The position numbers were made by a program, and so were the translations under genes. A stretch of DNA of 64,000 nucleotides. It comes from an uncultured Saprospiraceae bacterium. GTDB lineage: Bacteria > Bacteroidota > Bacteroidia > Chitinophagales > Saprospiraceae. This document shows, in pieces, positions 1 to 8,692 of the stretch. The stretch is from the NCBI GenBank assembly GCA_937928045.1, contig CALFWO010000055.1:111415-175414 (forward strand). Reading direction: 5' to 3'. Below the pieces are notes generated by a model. That model worked only from the letters and a program-made list of their open reading frames with translations, ran no database searches and was not told where the DNA came from. Within the stretch, counting starts at the first letter, position 1, and each line of letters begins with the position of its first letter.

Positions 1-551
1 GTTTCAGAACGGTAAGTAGCAGGCTTAACTTCAACTTGCTCAGTTACAGTTTCGTAAGTAGCAGGAACTACTTGCAATCTTGTAGAAGCTTCCTTCTTAA
101 GAACTTGCTCAGTTACAGTTTCGTACTTTGCAGGAATAGTAGAGATTCGAACACAAGGTCCAGATCCAGTCTCATTCGCTACAGTAGCACCAGCAATAGT
201 TGATCCCTGCCCACCGGCAGAGCCTTCTTCATAATATCCGCTAGGACATCCGCTTTCATAAGTTCGAGTTACAGTTTCATACTCAGCTGGCAACCTTTTG
301 ATTCGAGTAGAAGCATCTTTAGTAAGCACTTGCTCACTTACAGTCTCATATGTGGCTGCGATAGTTTCAACTCTCGTCGAAGCTGCCTTAGTCTGAATCT
401 GTTCAGTTACGGTTTCGTACTCATCTGCGATGAGACACTTAGCATAACATTTTCCAGGTTCTGATCCGGCAGGTAGGTCCTCAGGCTGTGCGAAAGCCAT
501 AGTTCCGAACAACAAAAAGCTAGTTACAAAAATTAAGTTCAATCTTTTCAT
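1..551 (-). CDS. YETV-repeat secreted envelope protein (3' part outside window)
   Basis: The reading frame starts at an ATG at 551 and runs open to the window edge, so only the first 183 residues are visible. Residues 1-21 form a signal peptide ending AFA before Q22. Next comes a PGKCYAKC segment, then a degenerate repeat whose core YETV begins at residues 45, 68, 91, 143 and 166. The spacing is 23 residues, except for one 29-residue Gly/Ser/Cys-containing insert between the third and fourth copies. Each unit reads roughly YETVTEQVLxKxASTRxxxxPA. From memory, similar repeats in Bacteroidota precede a C-terminal OmpA peptidoglycan-binding domain; that part is not visible here, so the envelope role is inference. 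The gene is read away from the HD gene behind it. Confidence 0.75.
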   Translation of the reverse strand, partial: MKRLNLIFVTSFLLFGTMAFAQPEDLPAGSEPGKCYAKCLIADEYETVTEQIQTKAASTRVETIAATYETVSEQVLTKDASTRIKRLPAEYETVTRTYESGCPSGYYEEGSAGGQGSTIAGATVANETGSGPCVRISTIPAKYETVTEQVLKKEASTRLQVVPATYETVTEQVEVKPATYRSE

Positions 552-629
552 AGTAGAAAATATTGGTTTAGAGTTAACAAAATTGGCGATTCAAAAATTT
601 AGATTGCTGTCTTGGCTATGTTCTAGAGA

Positions 630-1898
630 TTATTTCTGATCTCTTTCTTTTGGTGTTTCTTTCGAGGTGTAAATGTACTTCTTATTTTTCGGATAACACA
701 AATAATATTTGGTAATTATTTTTGCAGTTACACCGGTGTCTATCGTTTCACTCATTGGCAATACTTCACCTGATTTCAAAGCGATCTGAATCTCCGCTTT
801 ACTGGTACTATAGGCACTATTGGTCTCTTTTCCTGTTATAATAAGGTCATCTATTTCATTTTCAATGCTAGGGTATTGTAGTATGAGTCTGTTTTTCAAT
901 GATTTAAGTGTTGCAGCACTCGGTGGTTCACTGGATAATACCGATTTGAAGAGATTTCTTCGAACCAAGCTTCCAGCTAGAAAACTAAGTATAGCATCCG
1001 AACAGTTTTCCCATTCTTTAAGGCTATACCATATATCGGTATCATCTAGCTTTGCATATTCCGTTAGTAGTAAGTTATCCTCTCGGAAATCAGATACATC
1101 TAGTTTTTTATTCAAAAACCCTAAAATTCGCTCCGAACCACCTATCTGAACACCTTTAGCCACCAAAAATCTTGCTCGGTCAATTGTCCTAATAAGCATT
1201 TGTTCTGCAGCTAATACCGTTTTATGCAGGTATGCCTGCCAATACATTAATCTCCTAGCAATAAGGAATTTTTCAATAGAGTAGATCCCTTTTTCTTCTA
1301 CCACCAGTTGATTATCGATCACTGTTAGCATCTTAATTATGCGATGATAGCCAATTACACCTTCAGAAACACCAGTGAAGAAGCTATCCCTGTTCAAGTA
1401 ATCCATTCGATCCATATCCAATTGGCCGCTTACCAATTGATGAAGGAATTTTTTAGGGTATTCATTATTGAAGATCCGAATTGCAAGATTTAGGCGACCT
1501 TCAAATTCCTTATTTAATGCCTCCATAAATAAATGAGACAGCGATTCATGATGAACATTAACGATTTTATGTTCTAAGGCATGTGAAATTGGGCCATGTC
1601 CTATATCGTGTAGCAGTATGGCTATTTTGACACCTTCAGCCTCTTGCGGAAGAATAGATACTCCTTTGTTTGTAAGTACTTCGATCGCTTGCGTCATCAA
1701 GTGAAGTGCTCCTATTGCATGTGAGAACCTGGTATGTATAGCCCCAGGATACACAATGTCAGTAAGCCCTAATTGTCTGATTCTGCGTAACCTTTGAAAA
1801 TAGGGATGTTCAATTAAATCATAGAGTATACCGTATGGTACCTCTACAAATCCATATACTGGGTCATTGAATATCTTTCTTTTTGTCTTTCCTTCCAT
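630..1898 (-). CDS. HD-domain phosphohydrolase (COG1078, dGTPase-like)
   Basis: A 422-residue cytoplasmic protein of the COG1078 HD superfamily, related to deoxynucleoside triphosphate triphosphohydrolases. Metal-binding motifs are visible: H60 in RFSHAIGALH, the HD pair H97-D98 in LLHDIGHGPISH, and a later Asp-rich segment (QLDMDRMDYLNRD) that should supply the last metal ligand. The N-terminus (NDPVYGFVEVP) and the HPYFQRLRRIRQLG stretch are typical of the family. Length matches relatives. Family members hydrolyse nucleoside triphosphates or related phosphoesters; the exact substrate cannot be read from the sequence. It stands alone, 78 bases upstream of the truncated YETV-repeat gene on the same strand and divergent from porX. 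Confidence 0.88.
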   Translation of the reverse strand: MEGKTKRKIFNDPVYGFVEVPYGILYDLIEHPYFQRLRRIRQLGLTDIVYPGAIHTRFSHAIGALHLMTQAIEVLTNKGVSILPQEAEGVKIAILLHDIGHGPISHALEHKIVNVHHESLSHLFMEALNKEFEGRLNLAIRIFNNEYPKKFLHQLVSGQLDMDRMDYLNRDSFFTGVSEGVIGYHRIIKMLTVIDNQLVVEEKGIYSIEKFLIARRLMYWQAYLHKTVLAAEQMLIRTIDRARFLVAKGVQIGGSERILGFLNKKLDVSDFREDNLLLTEYAKLDDTDIWYSLKEWENCSDAILSFLAGSLVRRNLFKSVLSSEPPSAATLKSLKNRLILQYPSIENEIDDLIITGKETNSAYSTSKAEIQIALKSGEVLPMSETIDTGVTAKIITKYYLCYPKNKKYIYTSKETPKERDQK

Positions 1899-2136
1899 AA
1901 TTCTAGCACTAAGGTGTCAACATTATTTCGTTTACTGACAGTTTTTAATGGAAAAAAATATCTGAATTATTGCGCTGATTTTTTTTGCTAGTGAAATATC
2001 CGATCTTTAGTTTTCGTTCGGTAAGAACTATTAGCAATTCCCTCTTCCGATAGTAAATTTTATAAAGAATCATCCAAGGAATAATTCTTGGAATGATATT
2101 AATTTCAAAAAATCAGAATAAGCAAAACCAAGCTGA

Positions 2137-3693
2137 ATGGATAAAATTAAAATATTGTGGGCAGATGATGAGATCGACATGTTGAAACCGCAAATTATGT
2201 TTTTGGAGAAAAAAGGATATGAAGTCGTAGCAGTGAGCAATGGTCACGATGCGATTGATGAATGCGAATCCAACACTGACATTGATGTAGTATTCCTCGA
2301 CGAATCTATGCCTGGTATTACTGGACTAGAAACTTTGGCCAAAATCAAAACAGCAAGTCCATTGTTGCCTATTGTGATGATCACAAAAAATGAGGCAGAA
2401 AACGTAATGGAAGAGGCGATTGGTTCTCAAATCTCAGACTACCTTATCAAGCCAGTCAACCCCAATCAAATTTTGATGACTCTCAAAAAGATCATTGATA
2501 ATAAAAGATTGGTTCGAGAAAAAACATCAACTGACTATCAACAAGAATTTAGGGAGATACTTATGAGTATCAATTCTGCACCCGATTTAGATGGATGGGC
2601 GGATATCTATAAAAAAATTATTGGCTGGGAACTAAAACTCGATCAATCTACCTCTGGAGAAATGAGCGAGATTTTGACCATGCAAAAATCTGAAGCCAAT
2701 GCCGAGTTTTCTAAATTCGTAGAACGAAATTATGAAGACTGGATTACAGAAAAGATTGAAGCTCCAATTATGTCGCAGAATTTGATGCGAAAGAAGATTT
2801 TACCAGAAATCAATGATGATGTTCCAACAATCATGGTGTTACTTGATAACCTGAGATTTGATCAATGGAAAATTATTGAGCCTATTATTTCAGAATTATT
2901 TAGAGTTGAAGAGGAAGATTATTTTTACAGCATTCTCCCAACTTCTACCCAATATTCAAGAAATGCTATTTTCGCTGGGATGTTGCCAGGCGAAATTGCA
3001 AAGACCTATCCTAAATGGTGGTTAAATGATTTTGAAAAAGGTGGAAAAAATATGCACGAAAAAGACTTACTAGGCGAACAGCTTAAACGGACAGTTCGTC
3101 GTCCAGTTAAGTTTGATTATTTAAAAGTTACCAATGTAAGTTTAGGAAAACAATTATTGGACAACGCCTTGAATTTTTTGCACAATGACCTAAGTGTCAT
3201 CGTGTACAACTTTATCGACATGCTTTCTCATGCACGAACTGAAATGGAAGTGTTGAAGGAATTAGCCGGTGATGAAACGGCTTACCGATCATTGACTAAA
3301 TCTTGGTTTGAACATTCTCCTTTATGGGGAGCCTTACAAAAATTGTCAGAGCGAGATATCAAGTTGATTATTACTACGGACCATGGTACCATTCGTGTAA
3401 ATACGCCATCTAAGATTGTTGGAGATAGAGATACTACGACCAATTTAAGATATAAAATGGGACGTAATCTAAACTATCAAAAGAAAGACGTTTTAGCTTG
3501 TAAAGATCCGCTTAAAGTAGGTTTGCCTCGTCCTAATTTGTCCAGTTCTTTTGTATTTGCGAAGGAAGATAAGTTTTTCCTATATCCTAATAATTACAAT
3601 CACTTTAATAATTACTATAAGAATACATTTCAACATGGTGGAATTTCTTTGGAAGAAATTGTTTGTCCAGTAATCAAGCTAAGAACAAGATAA
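2137..3693 (+). CDS. porX: PorX, T9SS response regulator with PglZ/alkaline-phosphatase-like effector
   Basis: A 518-residue protein with an N-terminal receiver domain (about 1-125) joined to a PglZ domain of the alkaline phosphatase superfamily (about 200-518). The receiver has all phosphorylation residues: acidic pair D10-D11, phospho-acceptor D55 (VVFLDESMPG), T83 and K105 (YLIKP). In the effector half the segments NFIDMLSHART, ITTDHGTIRV and FQHGGISLEE look like the metal-binding parts of the fold. This architecture is that of PorX, which with the sensor PorY controls T9SS genes. Work on PorX reports phosphodiesterase activity of the PglZ part and interaction with an ECF sigma factor, SigP. 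No porY lies beside it. It converges on the 3786 gene with a shared terminator. Confidence 0.93.
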   Translation: MDKIKILWADDEIDMLKPQIMFLEKKGYEVVAVSNGHDAIDECESNTDIDVVFLDESMPGITGLETLAKIKTASPLLPIVMITKNEAENVMEEAIGSQISDYLIKPVNPNQILMTLKKIIDNKRLVREKTSTDYQQEFREILMSINSAPDLDGWADIYKKIIGWELKLDQSTSGEMSEILTMQKSEANAEFSKFVERNYEDWITEKIEAPIMSQNLMRKKILPEINDDVPTIMVLLDNLRFDQWKIIEPIISELFRVEEEDYFYSILPTSTQYSRNAIFAGMLPGEIAKTYPKWWLNDFEKGGKNMHEKDLLGEQLKRTVRRPVKFDYLKVTNVSLGKQLLDNALNFLHNDLSVIVYNFIDMLSHARTEMEVLKELAGDETAYRSLTKSWFEHSPLWGALQKLSERDIKLIITTDHGTIRVNTPSKIVGDRDTTTNLRYKMGRNLNYQKKDVLACKDPLKVGLPRPNLSSSFVFAKEDKFFLYPNNYNHFNNYYKNTFQHGGISLEEIVCPVIKLRTR

Positions 3694-3715
3694 ACCTTGG
3701 CAAGATTATTTAAGA

Positions 3716-3753
3716 AAAATGGCCATAATCGCGATTCGCATTATGGCCATTTT
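3716..3753. terminator. Bidirectional hairpin between porX and the 3786 gene
   Basis: Perfect 14-bp inverted repeat: left arm 3716-3729, right arm 3740-3753. The loop is 10 nt, with A-run on the left and T-run on the right. It lies between two convergent genes and can serve both. Confidence 0.8.
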
Positions 3754-3785
3754 AAATTTTAGTTTGACTTTTGATTAGCGCAAGA

Positions 3786-4250
3786 TTAAGATTTAAATTC
3801 TGGTTTGATGCCCAAAGCAAGAGCGACCTTTGGATGATCGAGGATGAAGTCCCTATACAACTTTTGGCTTTGAATGCAACTCACTTTTTTCCCAAAAGTA
3901 CCATCCTCTTTTAAGTTAAAACTCAAAGTTTTTAATAATAAATAATCCTGTTCTTTTACTGATTCAATACTATCGTAAGGATACCTAAATGTTTTGAAAT
4001 AATTGGTAACATAAATATACTCTTCATCCATTTCAATTCTCTTAATGCTCATAATTGTCCGCCACATCATGAAAAGCACTAAAATGTATATCGAAGCAAA
4101 AGCTATTTGCATATAGCTTGCAGGAATTCTGCCTTTAAAATCAAATTCAACAAAAAAGAAACTCAAGGTGACAAAGCCAAAAAAGACTATCCAGAATGTC
4201 GGTATAAAGAATTTTAAAAGTAGGGTAGCGGAGGTAGAAACTCTTTGCAT
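3786..4250 (-). CDS. Two-TM membrane protein with PH-like cytoplasmic domain
   Basis: A 154-residue protein with two hydrophobic helices (about 8-32 and 45-64) followed by a soluble beta-rich domain (about 70-150). The order of two membrane helices then a bacterial PH-like domain (IEMDEEYIYVTNYFKTFRYPYDSI-type strands) is common in uncharacterised Bacteroidota proteins. No catalytic motif is visible. It starts five bases after the tatC stop, so it is almost certainly co-transcribed with and downstream of tatC. The function is unknown; a link to Tat export is only suggested by position. Confidence 0.7.
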   Translation of the reverse strand: MQRVSTSATLLLKFFIPTFWIVFFGFVTLSFFFVEFDFKGRIPASYMQIAFASIYILVLFMMWRTIMSIKRIEMDEEYIYVTNYFKTFRYPYDSIESVKEQDYLLLKTLSFNLKEDGTFGKKVSCIQSQKLYRDFILDHPKVALALGIKPEFKS

Positions 4251-4255
4251 AGTAA

Positions 4256-5083
4256 TTAATTTTCCGAAGCTTCTTTGGCTAATGCTTTTTTCTGAACTCG
4301 GGCACTTATCCTAATACTCACCTCATACAATGCATATAATGGTATTCCAATTAACAATTGAGTTATCGCATCAGGAGGCGTTATAAAAGCAGAGAGTACA
4401 AGGATAACGACGAAGGCATGCCTTCTATAAGTTCGCATAAATTCAGGAGTAACAATTCCTAACTTAGATAAAAAGAAAACAACCAGAGGTAACTGAAATA
4501 CGATTCCCGTGGGTAAAGTAAACATGGTCATATAACTCACATAAGATGTTAAACTTGGAGAGTTCGTAGCTCCGACATCATAGGAGCCAAGAAATGTTAT
4601 TGCAAAAGGAGAAATGATAAAATAGCCAAAAAGTACTCCACTCAAAAATAAAAGTGAAGCGATAAAGACCACTCCTCTCGTGGCTTTCTGTTCTTGAGGA
4701 TATAACCCCGGCTTGACAAATCGCCAAATTTCCCAAAAGAAATATGGAAAAGCTAGAATAAGGCCCAATTGCAAACTGACTTTCAAGTGCGTCATGAATT
4801 CTCCTCCAAATACAACTGATATAATTTCCAGATCAGGAGGAACAAGACAGAAAACTTCTCCTAAGCTGCACAAAAATTTATACGTTGGAAAATCAGCGTG
4901 CAATGGTGCATAAACTACATGCTCGAAAAAGGCTTTTCCTGAAATGAAAACCAGAATAGCTAAAATAACAATAGCAGCGGCAGATCGCACCAGGTGCCAT
5001 CGCAATTCCTCCAAATGATCCAGAAAACTCATTTCTGTCTCTTCGGTTCCGATTTTATCTACATCTACTTGATCTAATGCCAT
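4256..5083 (-). CDS. tatC: Twin-arginine translocase subunit TatC
   Basis: A 275-residue inner-membrane protein. The N-terminus has the TatC hallmark SFLDHLEELRWHLVRS that contributes to signal-peptide recognition. Six membrane helices follow, with the FYFFWEIWRFVKPGLYPQE loop and a late proline-containing ITPPDAITQLLIGIPLYALYE segment, both typical of TatC. It forms the receptor of the Tat pathway, which exports folded proteins carrying twin-arginine signals. No tatA or tatB lies nearby. The ATG at 5083 is preceded 11 bases earlier by the -7 element TATTTTTG, so the leader should be very short. Confidence 0.95.
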   Translation of the reverse strand: MALDQVDVDKIGTEETEMSFLDHLEELRWHLVRSAAAIVILAILVFISGKAFFEHVVYAPLHADFPTYKFLCSLGEVFCLVPPDLEIISVVFGGEFMTHLKVSLQLGLILAFPYFFWEIWRFVKPGLYPQEQKATRGVVFIASLLFLSGVLFGYFIISPFAITFLGSYDVGATNSPSLTSYVSYMTMFTLPTGIVFQLPLVVFFLSKLGIVTPEFMRTYRRHAFVVILVLSAFITPPDAITQLLIGIPLYALYEVSIRISARVQKKALAKEASEN

Positions 5084-5405
5084 AATTTAATGCGCAAAAA
5101 TAGGAAATAGCTTTGATCAATTCCTAAGAATATCATTTGTTCGTCGAAAATGACATTGCTTAGAAATAAGTTCATCGCTCAACTGTTCTAATGTGATTTT
5201 TTAACAATTTGACCATGTATCTTCTTTAAGACATAACGTTATGTAGTAGAGTTTAAAATTGCTGTTAAACCCAATATTTGAACTTCCGTTTCGTTCTAAA
5301 AACCATAGCACTATTCCTCTCCGATTTTATTAGAATAGTTCTCCGTTTCACTTTTAATCGCTCTAAAACAAGACCTCACTTTTATTCATACCTAAACCTT
5401 ATTTA
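5084..5405. other. Divergent intergenic region tatC/gldN
   Basis: A 322-base AT-rich stretch. It holds the tatC -7 element at 5095-5102. On the gldN side I see no exact TAnnTTTG; AATATTTG near 5273 is a weak candidate. A short dyad ACATAACGTTATGT lies near 5231-5244 and could be an operator. No small gene with coding character was seen. Confidence 0.45.
5095..5102 (-). promoter_or_regulatory. -7 element TATTTTTG for tatC
   Basis: On the minus strand this reads TATTTTTG followed by CGC. It matches the Bacteroidota -7 consensus TAnnTTTG and ends 11 bases before the tatC start. Confidence 0.55.
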
Positions 5406-6254
5406 ATGAGAATGTTACATTCCTACTGGCGAAGCTTTGCCTTGATCTTAATGACGGTGTTAATAACCAACGAAATTTATGCACAAAGCGAAATTAGCTC
5501 AGACCGCTCCCCGTTAACAGATATTACCAAAAGAAGGATTTCCAAAGAGCGCAAGCCATTGCCTTATCCATCTATTGATGAAAGAGACATCCTTTGGCAG
5601 AAAAGGGTTGTTCGTGTTGTAAATTTCAAAGAGAAAATGAATCTTTATTTTCAATCCCCAGCACATAATTTTATGGAAATGATCATAGATGGACTGAAAA
5701 AAGGTAAACTAAAAGCGTATTCGGCAGAAGGGGAATCATTTGCGCACCGATTGGATAAAATGGATCTAAACAATATGCTCAGTCGCACGGATACGGTACA
5801 AGTAGAAAATTTAGATACTGGATTGCCTGAACTGAAAATAATAACTGATGACCTAGATTTATCCAAAATAACAGAATTGAGAATCGAGGAGATTTGGTTC
5901 TTTGATACCAAGTATTCGAAAATGCATGTTAGAATCATCGGCATTGCTCCAATTCAAACAATCTATGATGACTTCGACAATCCATTATTTACTCGTCCTA
6001 TGTTTTGGTTGCATTATCCGACCTCTCGTGATTTCTTTGCCAATCATCAAGTTGCTCATGATGTTCAGTCGACACAACCAATTAGTTGGGAAGATCAATT
6101 AGAACGCCGCTTTTTTGCAAGTACGATTTTTCAAGTTTCCAATATTCGAGGAGATCGTCTGATGGATAGATACTCAGGTATAGAATTACTTCAACAAGCA
6201 GCTATGGAAGAACAGAAGATTCAAAATTTTGAACACGATTTGTGGAGTTATTAA
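5406..6254 (+). CDS. gldN: GldN/PorN-family T9SS core protein
   Basis: A 282-residue secreted protein with a signal peptide ending IYAQ (about residues 1-27). The rest matches the GldN family, with segments such as YPSIDERDILWQKRVVRVV, FMEMIIDGLKKGKLKAY, IEEIWFFDTKYSKMHVRIIG and PMFWLHYPTSRDFFANHQV. GldN/PorN forms the periplasmic ring of the type IX secretion system with the lipoprotein GldK. In most genomes gldN ends a gldK-L-M-N operon; here it stands alone between tatC and an antiporter. It could be the working copy moved away from gldKLM or a second paralogue. A second in-frame ATG lies two codons in; either fits the signal peptide. Confidence 0.88.
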   Translation: MRMLHSYWRSFALILMTVLITNEIYAQSEISSDRSPLTDITKRRISKERKPLPYPSIDERDILWQKRVVRVVNFKEKMNLYFQSPAHNFMEMIIDGLKKGKLKAYSAEGESFAHRLDKMDLNNMLSRTDTVQVENLDTGLPELKIITDDLDLSKITELRIEEIWFFDTKYSKMHVRIIGIAPIQTIYDDFDNPLFTRPMFWLHYPTSRDFFANHQVAHDVQSTQPISWEDQLERRFFASTIFQVSNIRGDRLMDRYSGIELLQQAAMEEQKIQNFEHDLWSY

Positions 6255-6279
6255 GTTAAAATTCCCAAGCACATTTCCT

Positions 6280-6287
6280 TACTTTTG
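6280..6287 (+). promoter_or_regulatory. -7 element TACTTTTG for the antiporter gene
   Basis: TACTTTTG matches TAnnTTTG. It ends 23 bases before the ATG at 6311 and lies just after the gldN stop. No clear -33 TTTG was seen. Confidence 0.4.
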
Positions 6288-6310
6288 TTTTTCAAAAAAG
6301 AAAAGGAAAT

Positions 6311-7240
6311 ATGCTTGGACCCTTGTCCCTGAACTTAGTCATCTTTATTGTGGCAATCCTTGTCTTATTAAAAGGCTCTGACTGGTTCATTGATTCTGCT
6401 GAAAAGATAGGCTTGTCTTTTGGTATTTCACCTTTTGTTATAGGGATTACCATAGTAGCATTCGGCACATCATTGCCGGAGTTGGCTACTTCGATTGCAG
6501 CAGTGATGAATGGCGATTCAGAAATCGTTATCGGGAATGTTTTGGGTTCTAACATCGCAAACATTGGATTGGTCCTTGGATTAGTAGCGGTGGTGGTAGG
6601 TCGGATTAGTTTAGAACAAAACATCTGGCATGTTGACATGTCCTATCTCTGGGGCTCTGCATTTCTACTGGGATTCATTATTTATGATGGAGAGGTAACA
6701 CGACTAGAAGGAGTATTTTTTCTTTTTGGCATTGTGATGTTTCTGGTCTATTCAATAGGTAGTCAGGAAAAAAACATTGAAGATGACCTGCCCGAAGTAT
6801 TACCCAAGGACTATTTTTTTCTTGTACTTGGAGGTATCTTAGTTTATTTCGGTGCCACCTATGTAATAGTAGCAATAGAAGTATTATCAGGACTGGCAGG
6901 AATAGGCAAAGACACCATTGCCTTATCAGCGGTAGCGTTAGGTACTTCTTTGCCAGAAGTTGTGGTATCATTGTCGGCTGCAAAAAAAGGAAAGACCTCC
7001 TTGGCCGTTGGAAACGTTCTTGGTTCCAATATCTTCAATATTTTTGTTGTAACCGGCCTCTCATCAATGGTTGGACCTTTGTTCATCCCGCCGGCCGTAA
7101 TTGCCTTTTCACTTCCTTTAATGCTGGCCATGACTTTGCTTTTTGGGGTGATGTCAAATAATCAAAGGATTACTAAATGGGAAGGAATGTTATTGTTACT
7201 TTTTTACATATTTTATTTGTTCAAATTGTTCGCTGGATAA
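6311..7240 (+). CDS. Calcium/sodium antiporter (CaCA family, YrbG-like)
   Basis: A 309-residue inner-membrane protein with about ten hydrophobic helices. It has the two inverted alpha-repeats of the Ca2+:cation antiporter superfamily. The first holds GTSLPELATS and GNVLGSNIANI, the second GTSLPEVVVS and GNVLGSNIFNI; the Glu and Asn residues in these motifs bind the ion. Family members exchange Ca2+ for Na+ or H+. Length matches the YrbG group. It has its own -7 element and looks monocistronic. Ion specificity cannot be read from the motifs alone. Confidence 0.93.
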   Translation: MLGPLSLNLVIFIVAILVLLKGSDWFIDSAEKIGLSFGISPFVIGITIVAFGTSLPELATSIAAVMNGDSEIVIGNVLGSNIANIGLVLGLVAVVVGRISLEQNIWHVDMSYLWGSAFLLGFIIYDGEVTRLEGVFFLFGIVMFLVYSIGSQEKNIEDDLPEVLPKDYFFLVLGGILVYFGATYVIVAIEVLSGLAGIGKDTIALSAVALGTSLPEVVVSLSAAKKGKTSLAVGNVLGSNIFNIFVVTGLSSMVGPLFIPPAVIAFSLPLMLAMTLLFGVMSNNQRITKWEGMLLLLFYIFYLFKLFAG

Positions 7241-7288
7241 ATTATTTACAGTAAATTTGGCTGGAAATCACTGATAACTACGCTCATC

Positions 7289-7306
7289 ACTCACTACGTG
7301 AGTTTT
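7289..7306 (+). terminator. Possible weak terminator after the antiporter gene
   Basis: A 6-bp stem ACTCAC/GTGAGT with a three-base loop is followed by a short T-run. It is the only hairpin seen between 7241 and 7483 and is weak. Confidence 0.3.
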
Positions 7307-7483
7307 CAATTTATCTTCGCCCCAGTATCCAAATCGAATCCGTCGATTTAGAAAAACCAATTGCCAATAGCTATATCGTCTATTGAGTAGCAAATCGTAG
7401 GTTTATTAAGGGTAACTTAATTTGAAAAACAAACGCTTGAAACACCAAAAACATTAATTGAAAAATTCTAAAAACAGAAACTA

Positions 7484-8542
7484 ATGAGAAAATTATTTAC
7501 ACTTTTGGTAATGGTATTACCTTTCATTCTAACCGCTGAAGTCGTGTCCGAAGACTTTTCTGGATGGTCAGACGGTTCATATGGCGCTACATCGTCCTAC
7601 ACAGATGGAAATGGAGGAATGTGGGAGAACAATAATGCCTTGGTAAATTCTTCTAATGGTTGTGGAAGTTCAGCCATGAGGTTTAATGATGATTCAGGAG
7701 CAAACGAATACGTTCTTTACATGGGGCTGGATGGAGCAGGTAAAGATGTTGGAATTGGAACAGTAAGTTTCAGTTATAGACATTGGGATGGAGATGGTTC
7801 AGATGTATCGTTCCAAGTAGAATACAATATGGCTGGTGCAGGTTGGACAGCAATAGGAGGAGTTGTAAGCGTAACTAGTACAACTTGTATGATGTTTTCT
7901 GAAGTGGTTGAAATCACTGGAGATGATATTCTTTTTAGAATTAGAGCAGTTACAGATGATGAAAGGTTATTGATTGATGATATTTTAATTACGGATTTTG
8001 ATGCTGCAGCTCCTATAGAGCTTAGCTCTTTCTCTGCTTCTAAAAAGTCTAATGATGTAGCTTTAAACTGGTCCACAGCAAGTGAGGTTAATAATGACTA
8101 CTTCATCGTTGAGCACTCAAGAGATGGTCAGAACTTCAGAACAATTGGAGAAGTTAAAGGAGCAGGTACAACAGAAAATGTACAAGAATATAGCTTTGAT
8201 CATGACGCTCCTGCAAAAGGTACGAATTACTACCGTTTACAACAAGTTGATTACTCTAGAGCTTTTAGTTACAGTCAAGTAGAGTCCGTAATTTGGGAAG
8301 CAGCCGGATCTTTGGAAATTTTCCCAACATTAGTAAACGAAATTGCTACTGTAGTTATTGAAAAGGAAAGTGGAACTAAAGAGATTTTGGTACATGACTT
8401 ATCTGGAAAATTAGTGGGTAAAGAATCTACTAATGGCTCTGGTAACTACGAATTAAACATCGCTACATTAGCAAGTGGTACTTACTTTGTTTCATTGCAT
8501 ACAAACAGTAGTGTTCGAACTGCGAAGATTGTGAAGCAATAA
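7484..8542 (+). CDS. Secreted T9SS cargo protein, type A sorting domain
   Basis: A 352-residue protein with a short signal peptide (about 1-18). The N-terminal half (about 20-170) is rich in Gly, Ser and Asp and looks like a beta-sandwich domain. A middle module (about 175-270) has the pattern PIELSSFSASKKSNDVALNW, WSTASEVNNDYFIVEHSRDG and NYYRLQQVDY, seen in many Bacteroidota secreted proteins before the sorting tail. The final ~75 residues (IFPTLVN, VHDLSGKLV, LASGTYFVSLH, KIVKQ) are a type A T9SS C-terminal domain. The protein should be exported by Sec and then T9SS to the surface or medium. No catalytic motif is recognised. Confidence 0.85.
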   Translation: MRKLFTLLVMVLPFILTAEVVSEDFSGWSDGSYGATSSYTDGNGGMWENNNALVNSSNGCGSSAMRFNDDSGANEYVLYMGLDGAGKDVGIGTVSFSYRHWDGDGSDVSFQVEYNMAGAGWTAIGGVVSVTSTTCMMFSEVVEITGDDILFRIRAVTDDERLLIDDILITDFDAAAPIELSSFSASKKSNDVALNWSTASEVNNDYFIVEHSRDGQNFRTIGEVKGAGTTENVQEYSFDHDAPAKGTNYYRLQQVDYSRAFSYSQVESVIWEAAGSLEIFPTLVNEIATVVIEKESGTKEILVHDLSGKLVGKESTNGSGNYELNIATLASGTYFVSLHTNSSVRTAKIVKQ

Positions 8543-8560
8543 GCTAACAACATATAGAAT

Positions 8561-8597
8561 AAAAGGCCCTGGTTTTAATCAAATCAGGGCCTTTTTT
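8561..8597 (+). terminator. Rho-independent terminator after the 7484 gene
   Basis: Stem AAAAGGCCCTG (8561-8571) pairs with CAGGGCCTTTT (8585-8595), extended by a few A-U/G-U pairs, and is followed by a T-run. It ends the upstream gene. Confidence 0.85.
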
Positions 8598-8665
8598 ATG
8601 CCATATGGTTATTTTCCGCTTCATTTCCATAGTTTCTTGGCAAACGGAAATAACTGAATTTATTA

Positions 8666-8673
8666 TACCTTTG
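8666..8673 (+). promoter_or_regulatory. -7 element TACCTTTG for ybaB
   Basis: TACCTTTG matches TAnnTTTG exactly and ends 19 bases before the ATG at 8693. Confidence 0.5.
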
Positions 8674-8692
8674 ACGATCAAAATACGTGACT

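Noticed and set aside
1..420. Repeated DNA that could be taken for a CRISPR array
   Set aside because: The repeat follows codon frame, is degenerate, and gives a coherent YETV protein repeat with a signal peptide; there are no unique spacers of constant length.
820..1149. Plus-strand frame of 109 residues inside the HD gene
   Set aside because: It lies wholly within the minus-strand HD phosphohydrolase, which has clear family motifs; composition is that of an antisense shadow.
6292..6639. Minus-strand frame of 115 residues over the antiporter start
   Set aside because: It is antisense to the conserved alpha-repeat of the antiporter and has no family likeness.
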